Shown: positions 7,797 through 13,588, counted from the stretch's first letter. The stretch: 24,126 nt of DNA from a virus (IMGVR_UViG_3300044237_001912:1-24126), one strand, 5' to 3'. Numbers and translations are program-made. The notes: generated by a model not told the origin, from the sequence alone.

Positions 7797-7828
7797 TGCT
7801 TTACTTTCGTTTTACTCTAAGGCAGAAT
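7797..7828 (+). promoter_or_regulatory. Promoter of the repeated TGCTTTACTTT family, upstream of gene 7885
   Basis: TGCTTTACTTT (7797-7807) with -35 TTTACT (7800-7805), a 17-bp spacer and CAGAAT (7823-7828, four of six consensus bases). It lies in the 96-bp gap after the DUF932 operon, with a leader of about 50 nt before ATG 7885. Confidence 0.62.
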
Positions 7829-7839
7829 AGGTACTATGT

Positions 7840-7855
7840 TCTACCGCAAGGTAGA
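7840..7855 (+). promoter_or_regulatory. Hairpin in the 5' leader of gene 7885
   Basis: TCTACC (7840-7845), loop GCAA (a GNRA tetraloop), GGTAGA (7850-7855): six perfect pairs. It sits between the promoter at 7797-7828 and the ribosome-binding site AAAGGAG of gene 7885, so it could protect the messenger 5' end or affect translation. The role is inference. Confidence 0.45.
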
Positions 7856-7884
7856 TAATTTTAACAACTAGAAAGGAGAAAGAT

Positions 7885-8241
7885 ATGCAAACGCAAACTT
7901 CAACTTCATCTTCTGTAAAAAGAAGACCTGCTGTCAAAAAGACAGCAAAAAGCAAGGGGATAACTATCCCTGAACCAAAACAAGCCAGTAAAGGCTCAGC
8001 ACGTACTTTATATAAGTACAGTGGTAAAAAAATCGAGTGCAAAACTGCACAGATGATAGCTTTAATCAAAACTGTACAAGAAGCTAAAAAAGGTGAGCTT
8101 GACTCGTCTAGCTTTACAGCACAGGATTTGGTTAAACTTGCTGTTAAACAAGGTAATTTGATTACTGGTCAAGAACCTATGCGAATCTTTAGGTTTTATA
8201 CTAAAAGATTGAAAGACGAAGGTTACTTTTCGAAGGTATAA
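7885..8241 (+). CDS. Small basic protein, candidate winged-helix DNA-binding protein, single-gene unit
   Basis: The 118-residue protein has a Ser/Thr/Lys-rich basic N-terminal tail (1-40) and a helical C-terminal domain ending FRFYTKRLKDEGYFSKV. The order helix, TAQDLVKLA helix, then YTKRLKDEGYF resembles a winged-helix domain, in which the last helix precedes the wing. The same ending pattern (P..I...Y..R...EG) recurs in the protein at 13646-13939, so the two may be distant paralogues. The gene has its own promoter (7797), leader hairpin, strong site (GAAAGGAG) and a long terminator (8248-8310): a self-contained transcription unit. A DNA-binding role fits the charge but is inferred. Confidence 0.75.
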   Translation: MQTQTSTSSSVKRRPAVKKTAKSKGITIPEPKQASKGSARTLYKYSGKKIECKTAQMIALIKTVQEAKKGELDSSSFTAQDLVKLAVKQGNLITGQEPMRIFRFYTKRLKDEGYFSKV

Positions 8242-8247
8242 TTACCC

Positions 8248-8310
8248 GTGAGTGTGCGAACACTGTAAATAGTCCCGATGTTACACTATTGTTCGTACAC
8301 TCACCTTTTT
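8248..8310 (+). terminator. Rho-independent terminator with a 15-bp stem and structured loop
   Basis: GTGAGTGTGCGAACA (8248-8262) pairs with TGTTCGTACACTCAC (8290-8304) over 15 bp with one G-U pair, followed by C and five T (8306-8310). The 27-nt loop contains TGTAA/TTACA and AATAG/CTATT complementary pairs in interleaved order. It begins 6 bp after the stop of gene 7885. Confidence 0.8.
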
Positions 8311-8321
8311 AGGGGAAGAAA

Positions 8322-8528
8322 ATGAAAATACAATTTATTAAAGATAACGGCGAAGTTATTGAAACTACGGTCACGGAACTAAGTAGAGCAATCTATAGTT
8401 TCGGTTCAGCATTTACTAGCGAGGAGTTTAGTAATGCACTCTACGATTTTATAGAAGAAAAACAACAAGAAGATGAAAATTCTTTACACGCTAGATTGCG
8501 TAATGTACAACACGATGATACCAGATAG
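8322..8528 (+). CDS. Small acidic hypothetical protein
   Basis: The 68-residue product starts 11 bp after the terminator with GGGGAAG as ribosome-binding site. It begins with a strand-like segment (MKIQFIKDNGEVIETT) followed by helices with many acidic residues. No promoter is evident between the terminator and this gene, so it may depend on read-through. No family recognised. Confidence 0.65.
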   Translation: MKIQFIKDNGEVIETTVTELSRAIYSFGSAFTSEEFSNALYDFIEEKQQEDENSLHARLRNVQHDDTR

Positions 8529-8563
8529 TTTTTATGTCTTGGTTTTTACGTGGTGTCTAATAG

Positions 8564-8595
8564 TGCTTTACTTTGCTAATATTGGCGTTTAATAT
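8564..8595 (+). promoter_or_regulatory. Promoter of the repeated TGCTTTACTTT family, upstream of gene 8629
   Basis: TGCTTTACTTT (8564-8574) with -35 TTTACT (8567-8572), a 17-bp spacer and TAATAT (8590-8595, four of six). The next bases after the 11-mer, GCTAATA, are identical to those of the copy at 9701. The leader ends in the repeated AAGAAAGGAGAAAGTTATG segment. Confidence 0.66.
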
Positions 8596-8628
8596 AAATA
8601 CTATAACTAAACAAGAAAGGAGAAAGTT

Positions 8629-8766
8629 ATGAATAAAAAAGACGATAAACCATTATCACCAGAGGAGCGTAGACGCATTAGTAGTCAATACACTATTGCC
8701 CCTGCGTATAATAAAGGAGCCTATCAGGTTATCCCTAAAGACGATATTAAACATATAGGGAGGTAA
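8629..8766 (+). CDS. Very small hypothetical protein (45 aa)
   Basis: The ATG at 8629 stands at the end of the repeated leader segment AAGAAAGGAGAAAGTTATG, the same segment that starts genes 9767, 11808 and 12129, which is the main reason to accept so short a gene. The product begins MNKKDDKPLSPEERRRISSQ and ends DDIKHIGR. It is basic and hydrophilic. Its last codons (GGG AGG TAA) supply the Shine-Dalgarno sequence for the next gene, 2 bp downstream, so the two are coupled. Function unknown. Confidence 0.68.
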   Translation: MNKKDDKPLSPEERRRISSQYTIAPAYNKGAYQVIPKDDIKHIGR

Positions 8767-8768
8767 TT

Positions 8769-9200
8769 ATGGGTTTAGATTGTTATGTAGTTCACAGCAA
8801 TGATCGTGAAAAAGCATTTACTCATGAAGATGACGACCGTATCAAAGATATTAATTTATGTGGAGGCATGATGAGTGGTCATGGTGCCGATGGTTCGTTT
8901 AGAGGTAAAGTTTATGAACCATTAGTAGGTGAACTTATGGACGAACCAGGACTCTGGCATATTGAAGGCGAAGACGCTCATATTACTAGCCAAGAATTAA
9001 AACAACAAGCCGACGCGTTAGGTCAGCTGATTACGGCTAAGTTAGAAGATGCAGACGAACTTGATGAAGTGGTTGAAGACGATACTATTATTTATCAAAG
9101 TAGCATCGGTTACGAATATACTTTTAAAGAAGTTTGTGATTTAGAGACTTTGTTTCGAGTAGCTTCAGAGCGTGGTGCAGTAATGACGGTATGGTGGTAA
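8769..9200 (+). CDS. Hypothetical acidic phage protein
   Basis: The 143-residue product starts MGLDCYVVHSNDREKAFT with GGGAGG 7 nt upstream. It contains a Gly/Met-rich block (LCGGMMSGHGADGSFRG, 30-46), an acidic centre and ends GAVMTVWW. Small proteins opening MGLD.Y are common in phages, but I recall no function for them. It is the second gene of the operon driven by the 8564 promoter. Confidence 0.7.
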   Translation: MGLDCYVVHSNDREKAFTHEDDDRIKDINLCGGMMSGHGADGSFRGKVYEPLVGELMDEPGLWHIEGEDAHITSQELKQQADALGQLITAKLEDADELDEVVEDDTIIYQSSIGYEYTFKEVCDLETLFRVASERGAVMTVWW

Positions 9201-9201
9201 T

Positions 9202-9504
9202 ATGAAAAAGATTAAATACGCAACAATTCCAATATTAGAAAAGCTAGTAGAACAAGCAGAACGTGCCGATAAAAACCAATATCCTGATATGTATAAAATT
9301 AACGAAACGATTAGCGAGTTAGAACTAGATCATGAAACGGTTAAGTTTCCGATTGTAATGACTCTTGATCATAACGATATCGAAGTACGAGCCGTATTTA
9401 ATATCCCAAATATAGATGACCCTACCGTTATGGATAGGTTTTTATTAGATATGGAATATCAAGATTATAACGAACTACCTGCCGTGGTGATGAGCGATGA
9501 ATAG
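9202..9504 (+). CDS. Acidic hypothetical protein
   Basis: The 100-residue protein begins 2 bp after the previous stop and overlaps the next gene by 8 bp. It has a short basic start (MKKIKYATIP) then a strongly acidic body with alternating hydrophobic residues (VKFPIVMTLDHNDIEVRAVF), suggesting beta strands. No family recognised. Confidence 0.66.
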   Translation: MKKIKYATIPILEKLVEQAERADKNQYPDMYKINETISELELDHETVKFPIVMTLDHNDIEVRAVFNIPNIDDPTVMDRFLLDMEYQDYNELPAVVMSDE

Positions 9505-9700
9505 TAAGAAAGCTAAATTGTTACGCAAAGTTTTGAAAAAAGGTGGGGTCGATTGGCGGCAAGCTAAACACGTACAACGGATAACTAAAGATCACCAAGG
9601 TAACGAGCAACGTGAGCCGACGATATTTTTAGACCCTAAATGTGGTCGTGCAATTTACCGTATGTCAAAACGTATGGCTAAAGTCAGGGGCTTGGTATAG
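9497..9700 (+). CDS. Small basic phage protein
   Basis: The 67-residue protein is strongly basic: MNSKKAKLLRKVLKKGGVDW at the start, then FLDPKCGRAIYRMSKRMAKV. The pattern DPKCGRAIYR is one I associate with small conserved phage proteins of unknown role, often preceded by a KK.LRK helix. The single Cys and the many Arg/Lys make nucleic-acid binding possible. The start lies within the preceding gene (ATGAATAG overlap). Its TAG stop is directly followed by the TGCTTTACTTT box at 9701. Confidence 0.7.
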   Translation: MNSKKAKLLRKVLKKGGVDWRQAKHVQRITKDHQGNEQREPTIFLDPKCGRAIYRMSKRMAKVRGLV

Positions 9701-9732
9701 TGCTTTACTTTGCTAATACTCGTAACTATAAT
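9701..9732 (+). promoter_or_regulatory. Promoter of the repeated TGCTTTACTTT family with perfect TATAAT
   Basis: TGCTTTACTTT (9701-9711), -35 TTTACT (9704-9709), a 17-bp spacer and a perfect TATAAT (9727-9732). This is the copy that shows most clearly that the repeated box is the -35 region of a sigma-70-type promoter. It starts on the base after the preceding stop codon and drives genes from 9767 onward. Confidence 0.85.
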
Positions 9733-9766
9733 TTAATAATAACTAATAACAAGAAAGGAGAAAGTT

Positions 9767-9988
9767 ATGAATGAAAAAATGATGATCGAGTTACTTGACA
9801 AACTTACGGAGACTTTACGTAAAGTTGTCGAAACTCAAAAGTCACAAGAGGAAGTCAATAAACAACTTGTTGACGAAATACTAACCTTGAAAAACCGCAT
9901 ACTTATGCTAGAAATGGAAAAGCAGACAGTTGAGCGTGTAAAGACGCTGCTAAGTAAAGAGGAGGTTGATGATGTTGACCACAAGTGA
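9767..9988 (+). CDS. Small coiled-coil protein
   Basis: The 73-residue protein follows the leader segment AAGAAAGGAGAAAGTTATG. Almost the whole length is helical with a leucine/isoleucine heptad pattern (MIELLDKLTETLRKVVETQ through RILMLEMEKQTVERVKTLL), so it should form a coiled-coil dimer or higher oligomer. The end is acidic. It overlaps the next gene, whose GGAGG site lies inside it. No family recognised. Confidence 0.7.
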   Translation: MNEKMMIELLDKLTETLRKVVETQKSQEEVNKQLVDEILTLKNRILMLEMEKQTVERVKTLLSKEEVDDVDHK

Positions 9989-10253
9989 TATTAAAAACCA
10001 AGCGTTGAAATATGTTACTGAGCATTTACAATACGATAACTTTACTGAGCAACAGATAGCAGATGCTCACAACTGGGTGGTCGAGGTCTTACTCGACTTT
10101 GAAAAAGTTTATGGACCTTCGGATAAACTCTATAAGAGTGACGTTTTGAGGTTTCTAGAACAGTATTTAGAAAGTAATTACTCGCACGTGGCAGAGGGTC
10201 CAGCAGAAGATTACAGTCCTGAATACGTAAAACAACATACACTAAGGAGGTAG
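9972..10253 (+). CDS. Small hypothetical protein
   Basis: There are two adjacent ATG codons (9969 and 9972) in the same frame; I prefer 9972, which lies 6 nt after AGGAGG (9960-9965), giving 93 residues. It overlaps the previous gene by 17 bp in another frame. The sequence is mainly helical and acidic (IADAHNWVVEVLLDFEKVYG). It ends with AAGGAGG of the next gene. No family recognised. Confidence 0.66.
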   Translation: MLTTSDIKNQALKYVTEHLQYDNFTEQQIADAHNWVVEVLLDFEKVYGPSDKLYKSDVLRFLEQYLESNYSHVAEGPAEDYSPEYVKQHTLRR

Positions 10254-10255
10254 TG

Positions 10256-10534
10256 ATGCAAGATAAAATAAATATGGGAGGTGAAGTGGCAACTTTTGTC
10301 TGTGATAATGCTGAAGAAATAATATTGAATTTAATTACAGATCACGAAGTTGTATCAGACGAAGTTCTAAATAAAATACATACTAAGATTGTTAAAGAAA
10401 AAACACTTAGAAGAGGACGAGCTGCGGACGCTACTCCTGAGGAGAGAGAAAAAGCGGTTTGTCTGCAAATTGAAGATGTGTTTTCTGACGAAAATTTAGA
10501 GAGGTTGGAGAGAGAACATCAGGAGGAAGTATGA
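10256..10534 (+). CDS. Acidic helical hypothetical protein
   Basis: I chose ATG 10256, five nt after AAGGAGG (10244-10250); a GTG at 10253 overlaps the preceding stop and is less well placed. The 92-residue product is acidic and helical apart from a basic patch (KEKTLRRGRAADATPEEREK). It overlaps the next gene by 4 bp (ATGA). No family recognised. Confidence 0.66.
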   Translation: MQDKINMGGEVATFVCDNAEEIILNLITDHEVVSDEVLNKIHTKIVKEKTLRRGRAADATPEEREKAVCLQIEDVFSDENLERLEREHQEEV

Positions 10535-10758
10535 CGGATAGAACAAAAAACTTACCGAAAGGTTTAGCTATCGGAACAACTGAACAAACGGTTACTAATC
10601 CATTTTCAGGAGAAAGTGTGTTATTGAAACCTGACGCTATTGCAGTCTATGATTTTATCAAAGGTAGCGAAGCCTTAAAACAATACGACGATATGCGAGA
10701 AGGTTTAGATTGGTTTATGCAACACGAACCTGAAGCGTATATGACGTTATTAGATTAA
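10531..10758 (+). CDS. Small hypothetical protein
   Basis: The 75-residue product overlaps the preceding stop (ATGA) with AGGAGG upstream. It reads LPKGLAIGTTEQTVTNPFSG and then AIAVYDFIKGSEALKQYDDM. The centre, TNPFSGESVLLKPDAIAVYD, resembles small phage proteins found in similar clusters, but I know no function. It closes the 9701-promoter operon; a 97-bp gap without an evident promoter follows. Confidence 0.66.
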   Translation: MTDRTKNLPKGLAIGTTEQTVTNPFSGESVLLKPDAIAVYDFIKGSEALKQYDDMREGLDWFMQHEPEAYMTLLD

Positions 10759-10855
10759 TTATGAAGGTTAGCGGAAAAGAGGATAGCTATTAAAGACCAA
10801 ATCCTGTTTGGCTGAGATGTCATATGAACAACGCCTTTATAACTAGGAGCAAATT

Positions 10856-11056
10856 ATGGATATAAAAAAATTAAATCAAGAATACAGTTACTCATGGTCG
10901 GATAAACGTAGCCCGTACGAAATCTTTTTTGATAATATGTACAAAGCATATCTACTCGAAAAAGAAGCGTATGGTGAAAAAGATGTTTTGAGTAAAACAG
11001 ATTATTTCGAAGCTAATCAAGATTTTTTATTACAAAAGTTTAAGGAGGAAGCATGA
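10856..11056 (+). CDS. Small hypothetical protein
   Basis: The 66-residue protein starts after TAGGAGC, 7 nt upstream. It is charged and rich in Tyr and Phe (SYSWSDKRSPYEIFFDNMYK). Its last codons contain AGGAGGAAGC, which is the ribosome-binding site of the next gene (ATGA overlap). No promoter box of the repeated family is present in the gap before it, so it may be read through from 9701. No family recognised. Confidence 0.64.
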   Translation: MDIKKLNQEYSYSWSDKRSPYEIFFDNMYKAYLLEKEAYGEKDVLSKTDYFEANQDFLLQKFKEEA

Positions 11057-11322
11057 ATGAAGAACATATTTATGCAGATGCAAGTGAAGTTGATTATGAT
11101 ACAGTCAGCTATAAAAAGTTTTATTGGTATGACACACAAGCATACAGTTGGTGGGGAGACGATAACGAGGGTCTTATATATGGCTATGTTGAATGGTATG
11201 GAGACCAAAGACTAGATGATGCTTGTGAAATTGATGATGGAACAGTTGTGCAGTGGTCATGGTTTAAAACCGAAAAAGAAAGAAATAAAGAATTTAATAA
11301 ATGGAATAAGGAGGAAGCATGA
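11053..11322 (+). CDS. Acidic, Trp/Tyr-rich hypothetical protein
   Basis: The 89-residue product starts inside the previous stop (ATGA) behind AGGAGG. It is strongly acidic and rich in Trp and Tyr (YKKFYWYDTQAYSWWGDDNE). Acidic small phage proteins of this kind are sometimes DNA mimics or inhibitors, but nothing here identifies a target. It ends with the same AGGAGGAAGCATGA junction that starts it, so the junction is duplicated between these neighbours. Confidence 0.66.
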   Translation: MNEEHIYADASEVDYDTVSYKKFYWYDTQAYSWWGDDNEGLIYGYVEWYGDQRLDDACEIDDGTVVQWSWFKTEKERNKEFNKWNKEEA

Positions 11323-11651
11323 ACATAGCAGTATTAGAGCCGTATTCGGATAGAGATGAATTTGAAGAATTTAAATGGGATATAAAAAAATGTTTTGAAA
11401 ATTATTTAGGTAGAAAAGTTTTAATATACTCTGATAATCATGGTTGGAATAATGACGAAGTATCTTATGAATTTATTTTAGATTGTCCTTACGATATCTT
11501 TTGGAAGATAATACCTAACTCTGATTGGAGTTTTAGTATAGGAACTTTAAATGGCAAAAAAGACGAGCTTTTATTTGAAGCAAAAGTTGGTTGTCATGAC
11601 GGAACTAGCACATATAAATTACAGATAATTAATCAAGAGGAGGAAGGTTGA
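11319..11651 (+). CDS. Acidic hypothetical protein
   Basis: The 110-residue protein begins MNIAVLEPYSDRDEFEEFKW and overlaps the preceding stop by 4 bp with AGGAGG upstream. Alternating hydrophobic and charged residues (EVSYEFILDCPYDIFWKIIP) suggest a mixed alpha/beta fold; net charge is negative. It ends QEEEG and is the last gene before the 11741 promoter. No family recognised. Confidence 0.67.
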   Translation: MNIAVLEPYSDRDEFEEFKWDIKKCFENYLGRKVLIYSDNHGWNNDEVSYEFILDCPYDIFWKIIPNSDWSFSIGTLNGKKDELLFEAKVGCHDGTSTYKLQIINQEEEG

Positions 11652-11740
11652 AGTCAGCAGGTTTTATGTATTTTTATTTTTCCTGTCATAACAACTTAGA
11701 GTGCAGTTGTCTGACGAAAGCACTCGCCCCTTGGTATTAC

Positions 11741-11772
11741 TGCTTTACTTTGGCGGTATTCGTAAGTAAAAT
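11741..11772 (+). promoter_or_regulatory. Promoter of the repeated TGCTTTACTTT family, upstream of gene 11808
   Basis: TGCTTTACTTT (11741-11751), -35 TTTACT (11744-11749), a 17-bp spacer and TAAAAT (11767-11772, five of six). The leader ends with the repeated AAGAAAGGAGAAAGTTATG segment. Confidence 0.78.
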
Positions 11773-11807
11773 GTATTTAATAACTATTAATAAGAAAGGA
11801 GAAAGTT

Positions 11808-12011
11808 ATGACTAAGAAAAAAATATACGTTGGAAAATGTATTGAGGTGGGCGTACCTAGAGTATGGGGTATGACCGAAGAAAAATGTAGAGAAGCTATG
11901 GATAGTTACACGGCTAACCATGTTCGAAATAAAGCATTACAGATGTTCGAATATGACGGCGACGATCCATACGTTGCTCTAGCTGACCCTATGGGAGGTA
12001 AACGAGTATGA
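11808..12011 (+). CDS. Small hypothetical protein
   Basis: The 67-residue product follows the repeated leader segment. It begins MTKKKIYVGKCIEVGVPRVW and contains YDGDDPYVALADPMGGKRV at the end. No family recognised. Its stop overlaps the start of the 43-codon gene at 12008 (ATGA). Confidence 0.68.
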   Translation: MTKKKIYVGKCIEVGVPRVWGMTEEKCREAMDSYTANHVRNKALQMFEYDGDDPYVALADPMGGKRV

Positions 12012-12139
12012 CCGATAAACTTAAATATTCAAAAAATGATTATGGTCATTATCGTGTTCGAGTAGATAATAAAGAATTTTATTCTTTACGAGAAGCAAGA
12101 GCATATATTAATAAGAAAGGAGAAAGTTATGACAGATAA
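12008..12139 (+). CDS. Very small hypothetical protein (43 aa) carrying the repeated leader segment in frame
   Basis: The ORF starts at the ATGA overlap with gene 11808 and ends 11 bp into gene 12129. It reads MTDKLKYSKNDYGHYRVRVD then KEFYSLREARAYINKKGESY. The last codons (Asn-Lys-Lys-Gly-Glu-Ser-Tyr) are the translation of the repeated ribosome-binding segment AATAAGAAAGGAGAAAGTTA that serves gene 12129. The Tyr-rich start followed by FYSLREARAYI has the look of a small AP2-like or integrase-arm-type strand-strand-helix, but this is only an impression. Confidence 0.6.
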   Translation: MTDKLKYSKNDYGHYRVRVDNKEFYSLREARAYINKKGESYDR

Positions 12140-12530
12140 AATCTATGAGTTTTATATATTAGACCCTAGAGCAGACGTAATTAGGAGAACTAATTACAGT
12201 GTTAGTAGCCCGAAAGGTAGTCATAAAATCTTTAGAGGTACAGTAGAAGACTTCCAAAAAGTAGAAGAACTCTATGGTGAGCTCTGGGCTAAAGTGATAG
12301 ATAACCAACTAGGACTACTCGGCGACGAACATGCAGGAGTATTAACGGACGACCCGATATTACAAAACTGGGAAGGTGCCGAGATTATTGCCGTATATTT
12401 CGATACTAAAGTCGAGTTTTATGAGTTTTATTATTTAGGTGACGGTAAGTTAGAAGCAGTACCTACTGATCAAGGCGAAACGTTTGGAGTGACCGAGTCT
12501 GCTATTTACTACGACGAAGACGGAATGTAA
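12129..12530 (+). CDS. Acidic hypothetical protein
   Basis: The 133-residue product starts behind the repeated AAGAAAGGAGAAAGTTATG segment, here without its promoter. It is acidic and looks mixed alpha/beta (YEFYILDPRADVIRRTNYSV, KVEFYEFYYLGDGKLEAVP). Its first four residues, MTDK, equal those of the upstream 43-residue protein. It is the last gene of region 3; 424 bp without a gene follow. No family recognised. Confidence 0.7.
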   Translation: MTDKIYEFYILDPRADVIRRTNYSVSSPKGSHKIFRGTVEDFQKVEELYGELWAKVIDNQLGLLGDEHAGVLTDDPILQNWEGAEIIAVYFDTKVEFYEFYYLGDGKLEAVPTDQGETFGVTESAIYYDEDGM

Positions 12531-12543
12531 CGCACTAAAAGGG

Positions 12544-12641
12544 TTGACTCTATTATATGCACCACGTGGAGTTAGTACCATACTATATGATGCAAAGGTA
12601 CCCTTAGAGTTGACTATCAAAGTCCTACCAAGTAGAGTCAA
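12544..12641. repeat. Inverted repeat TTGACTCTA / TAGAGTCAA
   Basis: Nine-base arms at 12544-12552 and 12633-12641 are perfect inverted copies about 80 bp apart. The right arm lies in the loop of the terminator at 12624-12662. Either paired operators or a long-range RNA stem would explain them; chance is possible for arms of this size. Confidence 0.4.
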
Positions 12642-12662
12642 TGACACTTGGTAGGCATTTTT
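12624..12662 (+). terminator. Rho-independent terminator
   Basis: CCTACCAAGT (12624-12633) pairs perfectly with ACTTGGTAGG (12646-12655), 10 bp, followed by CA and five T (12658-12662). It lies about 95 bp after the stop of gene 12129 and closes the accessory transcripts. Confidence 0.72.
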
Positions 12663-12675
12663 AGAGACTTCTCTT

Positions 12676-12710
12676 AACCCCCGATTGTTTACGACAGTCG
12701 AGGGTTTTTT
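12676..12710 (+). terminator. Second rho-independent terminator
   Basis: AACCCCCGATTGT pairs with ACAGTCGAGGGTT around loop TTACG, with one C/A mismatch and one G-T pair, followed by a run of T (to 12710). It directly follows the first terminator, giving a double stop before the small terminase gene. Confidence 0.7.
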
Positions 12711-12915
12711 ATTTATCGTATTAGTGTTTTTAAAAATAAAATTTTTTGTTCAAAGAAATGTTAAAAACTACTAATATCTCTAATATAGTAATAGAATCGT
12801 TCTGTAATGGTCTATATCATTGGATTCTTGTCTCTATCAAAAGTAATAGATTTTCTATTAGTTATTAGAAACATATGGTATGATTCACTAGAGGGCATGA
12901 GAAAACTATTTTATT

Positions 12916-12943
12916 TTGATATTTTCTATTATTATTGTAATAA
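12916..12943 (+). promoter_or_regulatory. Candidate promoter upstream of small terminase
   Basis: TTGATA (12916-12921), a 16-bp spacer and TAATAA (12938-12943). ATG 12955 would be about 5 nt after the expected transcription start, so the leader would be almost absent. The surrounding DNA is so AT-rich that a chance match is possible. Confidence 0.35.
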
Positions 12944-12954
12944 CTCTATTGGAT

Positions 12955-13488
12955 ATGAAACAACTGACTTACACGCAATTAATCCCTACCGAAGACGGTA
13001 AAGCATATGTTGACGACAAGGGTAAGACTTGGCAACCACTCAACTCGAAACAAAAGAAGTTTTGTAAAGAGTATTTGAAAGGTCAAACAGCTACCGAAGC
13101 TGCTATCAAAGCAGGCTATACAAAGGACAGAAAGGGTGCAAAGACACAAGGCAGTGTATTACTGAATCATAACCCAGTTGTACGAAACTACCTGATTGAT
13201 CTAGAAATCGCCGCTTCAGAGAGGGACGCAGTTTCTCTAGAGAGTCATTTGTCCACGCTCCACGACCTGCGAGAAGAAGCCAAGGACCAAGGACAGATAT
13301 CCGCAGCCATAACAGCCGAAGTGCATCGAGGCAAAGCTGGTGGACTCTACATCGATAGACGCGAGATACTGACTGCAAAGATTGATTTGATGTCCAAGGA
13401 CGACATTCTCACTCGACTCGAAGAATTAATAAAGAAACGCTCTACTGAATCCAATGTCATTGAAGGTGACTTCAGGCAAACTGACTGA
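12955..13488 (+). CDS. terS: Terminase small subunit
   Basis: I chose ATG 12955 (177 residues); the open frame upstream encodes a hydrophobic run unlike the family. Residues about 28-65 carry the small-terminase DNA-recognition pattern: LNSKQKKFCKEYLKGQTATE, then AAIKAGYTKD, GSVLLNHNPVVRNYL. This is a helix-turn-helix that recognises the packaging site on concatemeric DNA and hands it to the large subunit. The C-terminal part is helical and charged, suited to oligomerisation. Codon use differs from the neighbours: only 3 of 18 leucines use TTA, while CTG and CTC make up 10, against strong TTA preference in the large subunit. The large subunit lies 3.3 kb away instead of directly downstream. 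Confidence 0.85.
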   Translation: MKQLTYTQLIPTEDGKAYVDDKGKTWQPLNSKQKKFCKEYLKGQTATEAAIKAGYTKDRKGAKTQGSVLLNHNPVVRNYLIDLEIAASERDAVSLESHLSTLHDLREEAKDQGQISAAITAEVHRGKAGGLYIDRREILTAKIDLMSKDDILTRLEELIKKRSTESNVIEGDFRQTD

Positions 13489-13556
13489 GTTCAAAAGAAG
13501 GACCGACCGACGGACCGAGGGATTTTGTTCCGTAAATCTTGTGTTTAATCCTAGAC

Positions 13557-13588
13557 TGCTTTACTTTGGTATCAGTCCAGCGTATAGT
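13557..13588 (+). promoter_or_regulatory. Promoter of the repeated TGCTTTACTTT family, upstream of gene 13646
   Basis: TGCTTTACTTT (13557-13567), -35 TTTACT (13560-13565), a 17-bp spacer and TATAGT (13583-13588, five of six). The bases before the box (ACTGC) match the copies at 7797 and 11741. Confidence 0.78.

Larger units (their letters stand above)
12531..12954. other. 424-bp gene-free region with repeats and two terminators
   Basis: No coding sequence is supported here. It holds the perfect 8-bp palindrome CCACGTGG (12562-12569), the inverted repeat TTGACTCTA (12544-12552)/TAGAGTCAA (12633-12641), a related TTGACTA at 12610-12616, a small hairpin GTACC/GGTAC (12575-12579/12597-12601), and two terminators. 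The last 240 bp are very AT-rich and contain candidate promoters for the small terminase gene, including TGgTATGAT (12876-12884), an extended -10. A small structured RNA ending at the first terminator is possible but not shown. Confidence 0.55.

Noticed and set aside
10759-10855. Promoter before gene 10856
   Set aside because: The 97-bp gap has a short hairpin (CCAAA/TTTGG around 10798-10812) but no TTTACT box or convincing -35/-10 pair.
11667-11816. Open frame of 49 codons (MYFYFSCHNNLECS...) running into gene 11808
   Set aside because: It runs straight through the -35 and -10 boxes and the repeated leader segment, so it is most likely accidental.
12807-13001. Hydrophobic open frame before small terminase
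   Set aside because: Runs through an AT-rich promoter region and overlaps the terminase start in another frame; no ribosome-binding site.
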